From NCBI RefSeq assembly GCF_002575655.3, contig NC_053035.3, positions 86,391,322 through 86,455,321 on the forward strand: a stretch of DNA of 64,000 nt. The letters run 5' to 3'. Numbering within the stretch: the first letter of the stretch is position 1; every line of letters begins with the position of its first letter. The DNA is from Aegilops tauschii subsp. strangulata. Lineage: Eukaryota; Streptophyta; Magnoliopsida; Poales; Poaceae. The notes beneath the pieces were generated by a model that saw only the letters and a program-made list of their open reading frames with translations, had not been told where the DNA came from and searched no databases. Positions 11,641 to 21,380 of the stretch are shown one piece after another. The position numbers and the translations under genes are program-made.

Positions 11641-12866
11641 ATGTCTGACGACGAAAGGGAATACGTTATGTGCGAATCCCGCGAAGAAGAGCGTGGCCTG
11701 TGCGACAGGCCTCACCTAGTTGATGGTAGGCACTTCAGCATCATGCTGGATGAGACCTTCGAGTGGATACAGTAAGTCACAACGACAAGTCTTCTTTCGT
11801 AATTAAGCATGACTTCTGCTTCCTTTGCTTCAACTTATAATTTTAATTTTTTACAATTCTACTAGCGTATCCCCTGCCATGCAAGAATTTATGTCTTGGA
11901 TAAGATTGGTTTCAGTACTATCGATAGTATGGAGGTAAAGAGAGTTCACTTGAGGACCGAACATGGTTATACTTTTGCCGTAAAATTATACAATGCAGAC
12001 ACCTACTCCTATTTTGAATGCAAAAATTGGAGAGCACTATTCAAGGCTTATGCATTTGAGCATAATATGCTTATCACCTTTGATATTCGTCCGGAAGATG
12101 AAATTGAAGGTAATATCGACATCTGGGTCGATGTGCAGACGCCTCCAGTTCTACCTATATGTGAGTTTCTCAACCATATTTATTAAGTAATTTATATTGT
12201 TTATTTAAAAATAGTTGACAACTAATTTCTATTGACAGCTTATTTCCATTCAAGCAAGCATGTCCGGCACTTGGTAGACAACACCTACTACTGTCCCGGG
12301 GCTGAACTAAACTGCGAGGAGATAAGTCATTATGTTTCATGGCTTGAGGATCTTGATACTGTCAATACAAGTTATTTTCTTGGACTTCGAAATATTAGTA
12401 CTCAATATGTGCAACCACTAGTGTGTGTATTGAACTATGGTCACATCTATTTAGGAAAGATGGTAAGATTTTTACTATTTGTCCTCAGTGCATCTTTTGC
12501 ATACAATATTTTTTAAGATAAACTTCATTGCTAAGTATGTTACTACGATGTTCTTCAACAGGGACTCCCGATGAATGTTGTGCCTCATTAGTCGAGCCTA
12601 AAGGTCGCATGATTATGATTAGCCTATGGCCAAGACATCCTACATTGCACATGTGTGCATGCATGATTTCTAAAAGTGAGCTAGTCTTAATAGTCAAAGA
12701 CTGGAGCAAAATTGTGAAGGACCACACCAGAGAAGTACTAGGGGGCAGCAATTAGAAGCGCAACCCACAATTAGGAGACAGGTTCATCTGCATTCTCCAA
12801 TATGATGAAGCAGGAGTGCTACACATGTTTTATGCTATTTTACCTGAGAGAGAGCAGCAAGAGTGA
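11641..12866 (+). pseudogene. K1 cargo gene, unknown function, four recognisable 3' exons, broken
   Basis: Comparison with the K2 copy defines exons at about 11641-11771, 11866-12160, 12239-12462 and 12562-12866, with GT/AG borders for introns 2 and 3. Conserved blocks include GLCDRPHL, IPCHARIYVLD, VKRVHLRTEHGY, DIWVDVQTPP, YFHSSKHVRHLVDNTYY and VCVLNYG, then a C-terminal IVKDWSKIVKDHTREVLG and LGDRFICILQYDEAGVLH. The N-terminal and C-terminal parts loosely resemble the layout of plant B3 DNA-binding domains, but I cannot confirm that. Exon 1 is one base out of phase with exon 2, as if one G was lost at the donor. Exon 4 has an in-frame TAG after VVPH and another near 12753. The gene is therefore probably not translatable. 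Confidence 0.65.
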
Positions 12867-13140
12867 TTAGCTAGCTAGAATGAGCTTGAAGATGATGATT
12901 AAATAGCTAGTGTTGGTGGTAATGACTATGATGATTATTATTAGCTAGTGTTGGTGGTGATTAGATAGTACACTATGACTATGATGATTAAATAGTGTTG
13001 GTGGTAATGACTATGATGATTATTAGCTAGTGTTGTTGGTGATGATATGATGCAAGAGTTTTTATATTAATACGATGATGATGTTGATCATGATATCATG
13101 ATGATTTGTTATTATGATCATGATTAGTTATTATATCATT
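12867..13140 (+). other. GATGATTA-rich 3' flank of the K1 cargo gene
   Basis: Imperfect repeats of TAGTGTTGGTGGTAATGACTATGATGATTA occur as segments, followed by ATGATCATGAT-rich sequence. It is low-complexity and non-coding. K2 has comparable ATCATCAT-rich sequence at 19280-19440. Confidence 0.55.
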
Positions 13141-13268
13141 GGTGGAAGTTACGCGGATTAGATTCATGTGGATGGGTCAAAAGTAACCAAAAGTTGAATT
13201 AGTAGGATCGTCGTCCTAATTCAACTTTTGATTCATCCAAATGATTCTAATCCATGTTTCTTCCTCAC
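13141..13268 (+). repeat. Nested hairpin downstream of the K1 cargo gene
   Basis: An inner inverted repeat at 13188-13230 pairs CAAAAGTTGAATTAG with CTAATTCAACTTTTG around a short centre. An imperfect outer pair (GCGGATTAGATTCATGTGGATG against CATCCAAATGATTCTAATCC) surrounds it. The outer arms correspond to the near-perfect hairpin of K2 at 19200-19273, so the structure is a shared feature of this CACTA family. Confidence 0.75.
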
Positions 13269-13319
13269 ACGAGCCTGTATAAATACATCACAAATACATA
13301 GAGGGGGTATAAATCCGTG

Positions 13320-13582
13320 AAAGCAGGAATACTAGCAGTAGCGCTGGAAAGCATCTACTAGCAGCGCTGGATTAGCAGCAGAGCTTCATTTGCTCAAGCG
13401 CTACAGAGAGTTAGCAGCAACGCTGGTCAGGGCAGCGCTACTGCTAACCATACTTACCAGTAGCGCTGCCCTGACCAGCGCTACTGCTACAACTTAGCTG
13501 TAGCACGTTAGCAGTAGCGCTGGACCCAGCGCTACTTGTATATTTATTTCAAGTGCTACTAGTAGGCTTTCTCCTAGTAGTG
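13320..13582 (+). repeat. K1 right subterminal repeats and terminus
   Basis: Direct and inverted copies of AGCAGTAGCGCTGG and CAGCGCTACTGCTA fill this stretch, ending in CTAGTAGTG at 13582. In CACTA elements such repeats are the transposase-binding sites. The following base begins unrelated Gypsy sequence. Confidence 0.8.
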
Positions 13583-14731
13583 TTCGTAAGGGACTGATTT
13601 GGATCCAAAAGTTTAATGCTATGGTTAGATTTTATCTTAATACTTTTCTCGTAGTTGCGGATGCTTGCGAGGGGGTTAATCATAAGTAGGAGATTTGTTC
13701 AAGTAAGAACAACACCTAAGCACCAGTCCACCCACATATCAAATTATCAAAGTAGCGAACACGAATCGAATCAACATGATGAAAGTGACTAGATGAAATT
13801 CCCGAGTACCCTCAAGAACGCTTTGCTTATTATAAGAAATTGTTTTGGCCTGTCCGTTGCCTCAAAAGGATTGGGCTCCCTTGCTGCACTTTTTTTACCG
13901 TTACCGTTACTTGCTCATTACAAATTATCTTTCTATCAAACTACTCGTTACTTATAATTTCAGTGCTTGCAGGAATACCTTGCTAAAAACCACTTGTCAT
14001 TCCTTCTGCTCCTCGTTGGGTTTGACACTCTTACTTATCGAAAGGACTACGATTGATCCCCTATACTTGTGGGTCATCAATCATCATTATTAGAGCATTG
14101 TCCCGTGTGAGGAAAGGATGATGGAGCCTATGATTCTCCCATAAGTAGAGATGAGACTCCGGACTTAAAAAAAGGCCAAAGATCCCAAAATAAAGAAAGG
14201 AAAAAAGAGACGCCAAAGAGTCCAAAATAAAAAAATGATGAGAGAAAAGAGAGAAGGGACAATGTTACTATCCTTTTCCACACTCGTGCTTCAAAGTAGC
14301 ACCATGTTCTTCATGATAGAGAGTCTCCTATTTTGCCACTTTCATATACTAGTGGGAATTTTTTATTGTACAACTTGGCTTGTATATTCCAATGATGGGC
14401 TTCCTCAAATTGCCCTAGGTCTTCGTGAGCAAGCAAGTTGGATGCACGCCCACTTAGTTTTCCTTTGAGCTTTCATACACTTAAAGCTCTAGTGCATCAG
14501 TTGCATGGCAATCCATACTCACTTGCATCGATATCAATTTATGGGCTTCTCCATAGCCTATTAATTTGCCTAGTTGATGTGAGTCTTTCTCCTTTTTGTC
14601 TTCTCCTCACAACCTCCACCATATTCTATTCCACCTATAGTGCTATATCCATGGCTCGCGCTCATGTATTGCATGAGAGTTGAAAAATCTTGAGAACATT
14701 AAAAGTATGAAACAATTGCTTGGCTTATCAT
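13583..14731 (+). mobile_element. GC: Gypsy-derived fragment
   Basis: The part to 14079 ends CTATACTTGTGGGTCATCA, which looks like the terminus of a Gypsy LTR (TGAT...ATCA family). The sequence after it (AGAGCATTGTCCCG, then GTGCTTCAAAGTAGCACCATG near 14287 and TGCTATATCCATGGCTC near 14641) I recognise as internal sequence of abundant Triticeae Gypsy families. No protein domain could be identified. It is cut on the left by K1 and on the right by the GB LTR. Confidence 0.55.
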
Positions 14732-16304
14732 TGACGTGGCTTAAACTGTGTTGGTATTTCCCCAAGGTGGAAGGGATGATGCAGCACAACTACGACAAGT
14801 ATTTCCCCCAGTTATGAAGCCAAGGTTAACGAACCAGTAGGAGAACCAAGCGACACTATGTAAATGGTACCTGCACACAAAGAACAAAACCTCACAACTC
14901 AATGCGTAAGATGGGTTGTCAATCCCTCCTCGGTAAAAGATAGATTAAATGGTATGGGTTTGGATAAATAGATCTGAATAAAACACGAAATAAAAGATGC
15001 AAATAAAAAGGGCAGCAAGGTATTTTTGGGTTTTTAGAATAATAGATCTAAAAACAAATATGGTAAATGATAGATCGGAAAGGAATATGATAAAAGATGG
15101 ACCAGGGGGCTGTAGATTTCACTAGTGGCTTCTCTCGAGAAAATAGCATACGGTGGGTAAACAAATTACTGTTGGGCAATTCATAGAAGAACAAATAATT
15201 ATGACGATATCCAAGGCAATGATCAATATACATTCATCATGTCCAAGATTAGTAGACCGAAATGATTCTGCATCTACTACTATTACTCCGCACATCGACC
15301 GCTATCCAGCATGCATCTAGTGTATTAAGTTCATGGAGAAACGGAGTAATGCAATAAGAACAATGACATGATGTAGACAAGATCTATTCATGTAGGAATA
15401 GACCCCATCTTGTTATCCTTAATAGAAACTATACATACGTGCCTCGCTACCCCTTCTGCCACTAGGTGAGGACACCGTAAGATCGAACCCATCACAAAGC
15501 ACCTCTTCCCATTGCAAGAAAAATCGATCTAGTTGGCCTAACTAAACCAAAGATTCAAATAAGAAATACGAGGCTATAAATAATCATGCATATAAGAGCT
15601 CAAAGAAGACTCAAATAATATTCATGGATATAGATCTGATCATAAACTCGAACTTCATCGGATCTCGACAAACACACCGCAAAAAGTCATTACATCAAAT
15701 AGATCTCCAAGAGACCATTGTATTGAGAATCAAAAAGAGAGAAGAAGCCATCTAGCTACTACCTACGGCCCAATAGGTCTATGGTGAACTACTCACACAT
15801 CATCGGAGAGGCACCAATGAGGATGATGAACCCCTCCGTGATCGTGTTAGATTGGATCTCATGGTTCTGGAACTTGCAGCGGCTGGAATTGTGTTTCGTC
15901 GACTCCGCTAGGGTTTCTGGAATATTTGGGTATTTATAGAGCTGATAGGCGGTGGAGGAGACCTCCATGGGCCCCACGGTACATCAGGGTGCGCCAGGGC
16001 CTCTGGCGCGCCCTGGTGTATCATGGACCCCACAGGCCTCCCCCCAGGTGCTTCCTTGGCTCCCAAGTTGTCTTCTGGTCCAAAAAATCTCCAAAATGTT
16101 TTGTTGTGTTTGGGCTCCATTTGATATGGATATTCTGCGAAGTAAAAAAGAAGCAAAAAACAACAACTGGTACTGGGCACTATGTCAATAGGTTAGTCCG
16201 AAAAAATGATATAAAGTTGCTATAAAATGATTGTAAAACATCCAAGAATGATAATATAACAGCACGGAACAATAAAAAATTATAGATACATTGGAGACGC
16301 ATCA
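14732..16304 (-). repeat. GB 3' LTR (1,573 bp)
   Basis: In plus reading it runs from TGACGTGGCTTAAACTG to GGAGACGCATCA. It contains the landmark ACTATTACTCCGCACATCG near 15275 and a GC-rich segment near 15950-16050. The last 70 bases align with the surviving end of the GA LTR, so the two families are related. No gene is present. Confidence 0.8.
15928..15939 (-). promoter_or_regulatory. Putative TATA box of the GB LTR
   Basis: The minus strand reads CTATAAATACCC, a textbook plant TATA box, between the U3-like part and the GC-poor downstream part of the LTR. Confidence 0.55.
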
Positions 16305-17281
16305 GCATCCCCAAGCTTAATTGCTGCTCGTCCTCGAGTGGGTAATTGATAAAAATAGAATTTTCGATGTGGAATGTTGCCTAACATGTTTATCACATAT
16401 TCGTTTCTTTTGTAGCATGGACACTTGGACTTTTAGATGGTTAAAAGCGATAGCCTATAATTGACATGAAGACTTCAATACTCAAGCATATCAATAAGCA
16501 ACCATGTCTTTCAAAATATCAACACTATAGAAAGTTATCCCTAGTCCATCATGCTCAATCATTGATCCATTCATGAAAAACACTCGAATATTAGCTACAT
16601 CCAATGCTCAAGTACGATCATAGTGCTCCCTACTTTGTGCTTTATAAGAGAAGATGGAGACTCAAATAAAAATAAAAATTGCATAAAGTAAATAGATAGG
16701 CCCTTCGCAGAGGGAAGCAGAGATTTGTAGAGGTGGCAGAGTTGAAAGCTTAAATTGAGAGATAATTTTTTTGAGAGGCATGTTTTTCCCGTCAACAAAA
16801 ACAACCGAGTAATTCCCAACACTTTCCATGCTGGATATATCATAGGCAGTTCCCAAACATAAAATAAAGTTTATTCCTTTTTCCACCATACTTTCACACT
16901 CCACGGCTAGCCGTACCCACAGGTACCGTCCATACGAACACTTTCCAAGGAATTTACTATTTAACAACATAAAGTAAATTTCTTTTTCATTTCAGGACTG
17001 GGCATCCCTATTACCGCCGTACTCTTGTGCAATGACAAGTGAGTAAACACCCATCTTGAGAATAACACATCCAGCATGGAAAATATTGGTCACCCCCTGC
17101 GCTTCATGAGCGGTACAGGCACACAAAAAGGAAATTCATTTTGAAAATTAGAGTTGGCACATACAAATTTACTTTGAACAACACAGAAATACCGCATATA
17201 GGTAGGTACGGTGGACTCCTATGGCAAAACTGGGTTTAAGGATTTTGGATGCACAAGTAGTATTTCTACTTAGTACAAGTG
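16305..17281 (-). other. GB 3' internal non-coding region
   Basis: AT-rich sequence between the last coding domain (not in the window) and the 3' LTR. It includes the polypurine tract at about 16305-16318 and the AGCTTAATTGCTGCTCGTCC motif next to it. Short frames near 16595-16970 show no recognisable domain. Confidence 0.6.
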
Positions 17282-18874
17282 TGTTGGGGAACGCAGTAAT
17301 TCAAAATTTTCCTACGATCACGCAAGATCTAGCTAGGAGATGCATAGCAACGAGAGGGGAGAGTGTGTCCACATACCCTTGTAGACCGAAAGCGGAAGCG
17401 TTTAGTTAACGCGGTTGATGTAGTCGAACGTCTTCATGATCCAACTGGTCAAGTACGGAACGTACGCCACCTCCGTGTTCAGCACACGTTCAGCATGATG
17501 ACGTTCCTCGAGCTCTTGATCCAGTAGAGGGTCGAGGGAGAGTTCCGTCAGCACGACGGCGTGGCGACGGTGTTGGTGATGTGATTCGCGCAGGGGTTCG
17601 CCTAAGCACTACGACAATATGACCGAAGTGGTAAATTGTGGAGGGGGCACCGCACATGGCCAAGGAACAACTGTTGTGCTTTGGGGTGCCCCCTGCCCCC
17701 GTATATAAAGGAGGAGGGGAGGAGGCGGCCGGCCTAGGGGCGCGCCAAAGGGGGAGTCCAACTAGGACACCCAATCCTAGTTGGACTCCCTTTCCTTTTC
17801 TGGAGAGGGGGAAAGAAGGAAGGGAGAGAGATAGAAGGAAAGATGGGGGCCGCGCCCCCTCCCCTTGTCCAATTTGGACTGGGCAAGGGGGGGGGGGCAC
17901 GCCTCCTACCGTGGCCTGCCTCCTCTCCTCCACTATGGCCCAATAGGCCCATTAACTTTCCCCGGGGGTTCCGATGACCTCCCGGTACTCCAAAAAATCC
18001 CCGATCTTCTCCGGAACCATTCCGGTGTCCGTATATAAACTTCCAATATACCAGTCTTTACCTCTCGACCATTTCGATACTCCTCGTCATGTCCGTGATC
18101 TCATCCGGGACTCTGAACAAACTTCGGTCACCAAAACACATAACTCATAATACAAATCGTCATTGAACATTAAGCGTGCGGACCCTACGGGTTCGAGAAC
18201 TATGTAGACATGATCGAGACACCTCTTCAGTCAATAACCAATAGCGGAACCTGGATGCTCATATTGGCTCCTACATATTCTATGAAGAACTTTATTGGTC
18301 AAACCTCATAACAACATACGTTATTCCCTTTGCCATCGGTATGATACTTGCCCGAGATTCGATCGTCGGTATCCTCATACCTAGTTCAATCTCGTTACCG
18401 GCAAGTCTCTTTACTCGTTCCGTAGTGCATCATCCCGTAACTAACTTATTTGTCACATTGCTTGCAAGGCTTATAGTGATGTGCATTACCGGGAGGGCCC
18501 AGAGATACCTCTCCGATACTCGGAGTGAAAAATCCTTATCTTGATCTATGCCAACTCAACAAACACCTTCGGAGACACCTGTAGAGCATCTTTATAATCA
18601 CCCAGTTACGTTGTGACATTTGATAGGACACAAGGTGTTCCTCCAGTATTCGGGAGTTGCATAATCTCATAGCGAGAGGAATATGTATAAGTCATGAAGA
18701 AAGCAATAGCAATAAAACTAAACGACCATTATGCTAAGCTAACGGATGGGTCTTGTCCATCACATCATTCTCTAATGATGTGATCCCGTTCATCAAATGA
18801 CAACACATATCTATGGTTAGGAAACTTAACCATCTTTGATTAATGAGCTAGTCAAGCAGAGGCATACTAGGGAC
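17282..18874 (-). repeat. C2 3' LTR, distal part
   Basis: It starts TGTTGGGGAACGCAG in plus reading, the complement of the CCCCAACA end of C3, and matches the C3 LTR in reverse to 18871. The bases GAC at 18872-18874 are one copy of the K2 target-site duplication. A TATA-like CTTTATATAC on the minus strand is at 17701-17710. GC-rich frames near 17490-17950 are artefacts. Confidence 0.9.
18872..18874. other. K2 target-site duplication, left copy (GAC)
   Basis: GAC immediately before CACTACTAGAG. The matching copy follows TAGTAGTG at 40969-40971. A three-base duplication is the CACTA rule. Confidence 0.9.
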
Positions 18875-19095
18875 CACTACTAGAGAAAAGCCTAGCAGTA
18901 GCGCGTGTCTTAGGCCTATCAGTAGCGCGGGCAGGAGCGCTACTGGTACGGTGCTACAGCTAAAGGTTAGCAGTAGCATGGGTTAACCCACGCTACTGCT
19001 ATATCGACTTAGTAGTAGCGCTTTCTCCTAAGAGCGCTACTGGTAATTACTAGTAGCACTTCTCCCAGCCCGCGCTACTACTATTATTCCGTATT
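18875..19095. repeat. K2 left terminus and subterminal repeats
   Basis: The terminal CACTACTAG is followed by about ten direct and inverted AGCAGTAGCGC / GCGCTACTGCT-like copies, ending near CCCGCGCTACTACTA. These are expected transposase-binding repeats. Confidence 0.88.
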
Positions 19096-19199
19096 TTACT
19101 TCTTTTTTATTTCATGTTGTATTCATACACCTTTATACAAGTTTTCATACAGCAGCAATTTAGAGATTGTTTTTACAACATAATGAGTTATTACATCAC

Positions 19200-19273
19200 T
19201 GGGTGAAAGAACCGTGGACTAGTTTCAAGTGGATGGACATCCACTTGAAACTAATCCGCGGTTCTTTCACCCA
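19200..19273. repeat. Near-perfect 35-bp hairpin in K2
   Basis: Arms of 35 bases (TGGGTGAAAGAACCG... and ...CGGTTCTTTCACCCA) pair at 33 of 35 positions around a four-base GGAC loop. It lies downstream of the minus-strand cargo gene, between it and the subterminal repeats, at the same place as the hairpin in K1. Confidence 0.9.
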
Positions 19274-19480
19274 ATGATATAATAAATATTATCATCATAT
19301 CATTAACAACTTATCATCATAATACATCATTGTCATATAACACCTCCTCATGATCATCGTTTTCATCAATGAGACATCACATAGCAAGTTGGTCACTAGT
19401 CATAATCACAACTACTCCTCATCATCAACTCTAACACATTGTACCACATAATAAACATTGTACCTCATAGGACCTACCAC
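19274..19480. other. K2 ATCATCAT-rich stretch
   Basis: Low-complexity AT-rich sequence with ATCATCAT and ACCACAT motifs between the hairpin and the cargo gene. Nothing coding is seen. Confidence 0.5.
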
Positions 19481-20688
19481 ATTCTCTTAGGACCTACTAT
19501 ATTCTCTTAGGTAAAATGGCATAAAACAAGATAGCCCCTGACTCTCCATTATGGAGAATGGAGATTATCCTATCTCCAATTCTTTCCTTTCGCACAATGT
19601 TGCTTCCAAGAACCTCATTACGACTGTCCATACATTTTCCATTCTTTGATTACCATGTGTTCACCGGTTTTAGAATTCCGATATGGACAAGTGATATTCA
19701 TAGGATGACCTGGCTATATGTTCAAAACATCAAGGCGACCGTTCTGATACATCAGATGAGGCACAATCCTTCGGGATTTTCTGTTGAAAAACATAGTAAT
19801 AACTTCGTAGTTAGCAATGTAGTTCAATTTTAGAAGTATGCAAAAGATGCACGGATGTCGTAATAGTAAAAAAATCTTACCATGGCATCTCCATGGATGT
19901 TACCGTGGTTCAATATGTGCACTAGTGGCACATATTGACCATAATATGGAGGAGTTTGATAATAGGTATTGTAATTCACAATTTCAGTACAAAATGCGAT
20001 TAGATGATTTTTCTCCTGATAAGTTAATTCAGAGCCATCGGTGTAGTAGGTTCTGTCTACCATCTTCCGCACATTGTTTGAAGAATGAAAATAAGTTGTC
20101 AATGGAAATAAGCTTTCAACTATTTTGAAATAAACAATATAAATTAGTTAATAACTATGTTTGAGAAACTCACATAGCGGTAGAATTGGAAGCGTATCAA
20201 CAAGGACCCAAATGTCCATATTGTCTTGGTCGATGTCAGGATCACCAAGATCCATGGTGACAAGCATATCCTCATAAAAACCATACATCTTGCAAAGTGC
20301 TTCCCAATTTGTGCAACCAAAATGGGTTAGGCTCTGAGAATTGTACATATTTACTTCAAAATCTATACCATGATGGGTCCTTAGGTGAATTTTCTTTGTT
20401 TTGAAACTTTCATGGTCTTCAAACCCATCCTCTCCAAGACATAGCGTGTTGCATGGCATGGGATAAGCTAGTCGAATTGTAAAAGATGAAAATTACACGT
20501 TGAAATAGTTGAAGTCATGCTTAATTACGAAAAAAACACTTGTCGTCGTTGCGTACCGTTTCAACATTGAAGGTCTCCTGGAGCTTAATGCGCCGATCTT
20601 CGTCCAGGTGAGGCCTGTCGCACAGACCTCGGTCGTTGTTGCACCAGTCGCACTCCCTCGGGAGACTTCCGTCAACCGAGTATGACAT
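19481..20688 (-). pseudogene. K2 cargo gene 3' exons, unknown function, broken
   Basis: Exons by comparison with K1 lie at 20688-20557 (MSYSVDGSLPREC ... GLCDRPHL), 20467-20174 (IPCHA, KKIHLRTHHG, CTNWEALCKMYGF, DIWVLVDTLP), 20095-19881 (YFHSSNNVRKMVDRTYYTDG, YGQYVPLVHILNHGN) and 19780 to about 19481. The last exon keeps PHLMYQNGRLDVLNI in a shifted frame, followed by a TAG. Exon 2 has a one-base frameshift after YVLE. The exon 3 acceptor reads AA (20097-20096) where K1 has AG. With these lesions the gene cannot make the ancestral protein. A B3-like DNA-binding fold is a possibility only. Confidence 0.65.
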
Positions 20689-21380
20689 TTCCTATGTTCA
20701 TAATTCAAAGATTAAACTTGTACAATTAAATATATGTACTACAAAAACTAAATTAGATCATTATTATTCATCACGGGTTGACTATCCGTCTGCCGACTCT
20801 TTTCTTGAAAACTCTCAGCTCACGTGGTGTATACATTCGACCATTGGTGATGATCGCTCCTCCTTTCGTCCCTGAGTGCATTACACCAAAATGTCTAGCA
20901 CACGGGAACGAAGGAGAAGCGACCCCCACGACAACAGTCGGGATTCTTCGTCCTCTCATATATGGTGGAGACTCTCCCTCACTGATTCCTCTCTGACATT
21001 TGCGACCGTCGGTGATGGTTGTTACTCCTCCTTCCCCTAGTGCATAACAAAGGTCTAGCACAAGGAGAAGAAGGAGAAACGACCCCCATGACAACAGTTG
21101 GGATTCTACCTCCTCTCATATATGGTGGAGCCTCGACAGACTTAAAGTCAACCCAAAATATCGTTTAATTATCTTTCTAGAAAATCCAGGCCACTCGATA
21201 TTTCCTACATATTCTAGCACAAGTCATGCCAAAATTCACGAAAAATTCTGGCATGACCTTTGCCAAAAAAAGGACATATCGAGCGCCTGGAATTTGATAG
21301 AATGGAAATTAATCAACACTCCGGCAAAACATAGGCCACTCGGAGGTGTAACTTGCAAACATGACCGGCCACTTGGGCAA
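20689..21380 (-). other. K2 leader/intron region upstream of the cargo exons
   Basis: It contains two related segments (GGAGAAGCGACCCCCACGAC near 20910 and GGAGAAACGACCCCCATGAC near 21073), a local duplication of about 165 bases that also has a counterpart in K1 near 11340-11500. The part at 21170-21370 matches K1 11025-11290 in reverse. Short frames here are not convincing. Confidence 0.5.
21376..21380. other. GF target-site duplication, left copy (GGCAA)
   Basis: GGCAA directly precedes TGTAACATCC. An identical GGCAA follows the other LTR end at 31356-31360. Confidence 0.92.

Larger units (their letters stand above)
9615..13582 (+). mobile_element. K1: non-autonomous CACTA element, left terminus missing
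   Basis: The right end reads CTCCTAGTAGTG, the complement of a CACTACTAGGAG terminus. Both ends carry many copies of the AGCAGTAGCGC / GCGCTACTGCT subterminal motif (9615-9715 and 13320-13560). At the left there is no CACTA terminus: homology to the GA LTR passes straight into subterminal repeats. The left flank is GA and the right flank is GC, so a deletion or rearrangement has removed the left tip. Inside are a pyrimidine tract, a broken multi-exon gene related to that in K2, and a hairpin. No transposase (TNP2-like) sequence is seen. Confidence 0.8.
14732..17281 (-). mobile_element. GB: Gypsy element, 3' LTR and 3' internal end, minus strand
   Basis: On the minus strand, internal sequence (17281 to 16305) ends in a purine-rich AAGCTTGGGGATGC tract directly before an LTR that starts TGATGCGTCTCC and ends CCACGTCA. 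This order makes it the 3' LTR. The rest of the element lies beyond C2, which inserted at 17281/17282. GB itself interrupts GC at 14731/14732. Confidence 0.75.

Noticed and set aside
16595..16970. Two overlapping minus-strand frames of 82 and 102 codons
   Set aside because: They overlap each other in different phases inside the GB 3' non-coding region and show no recognisable domain.
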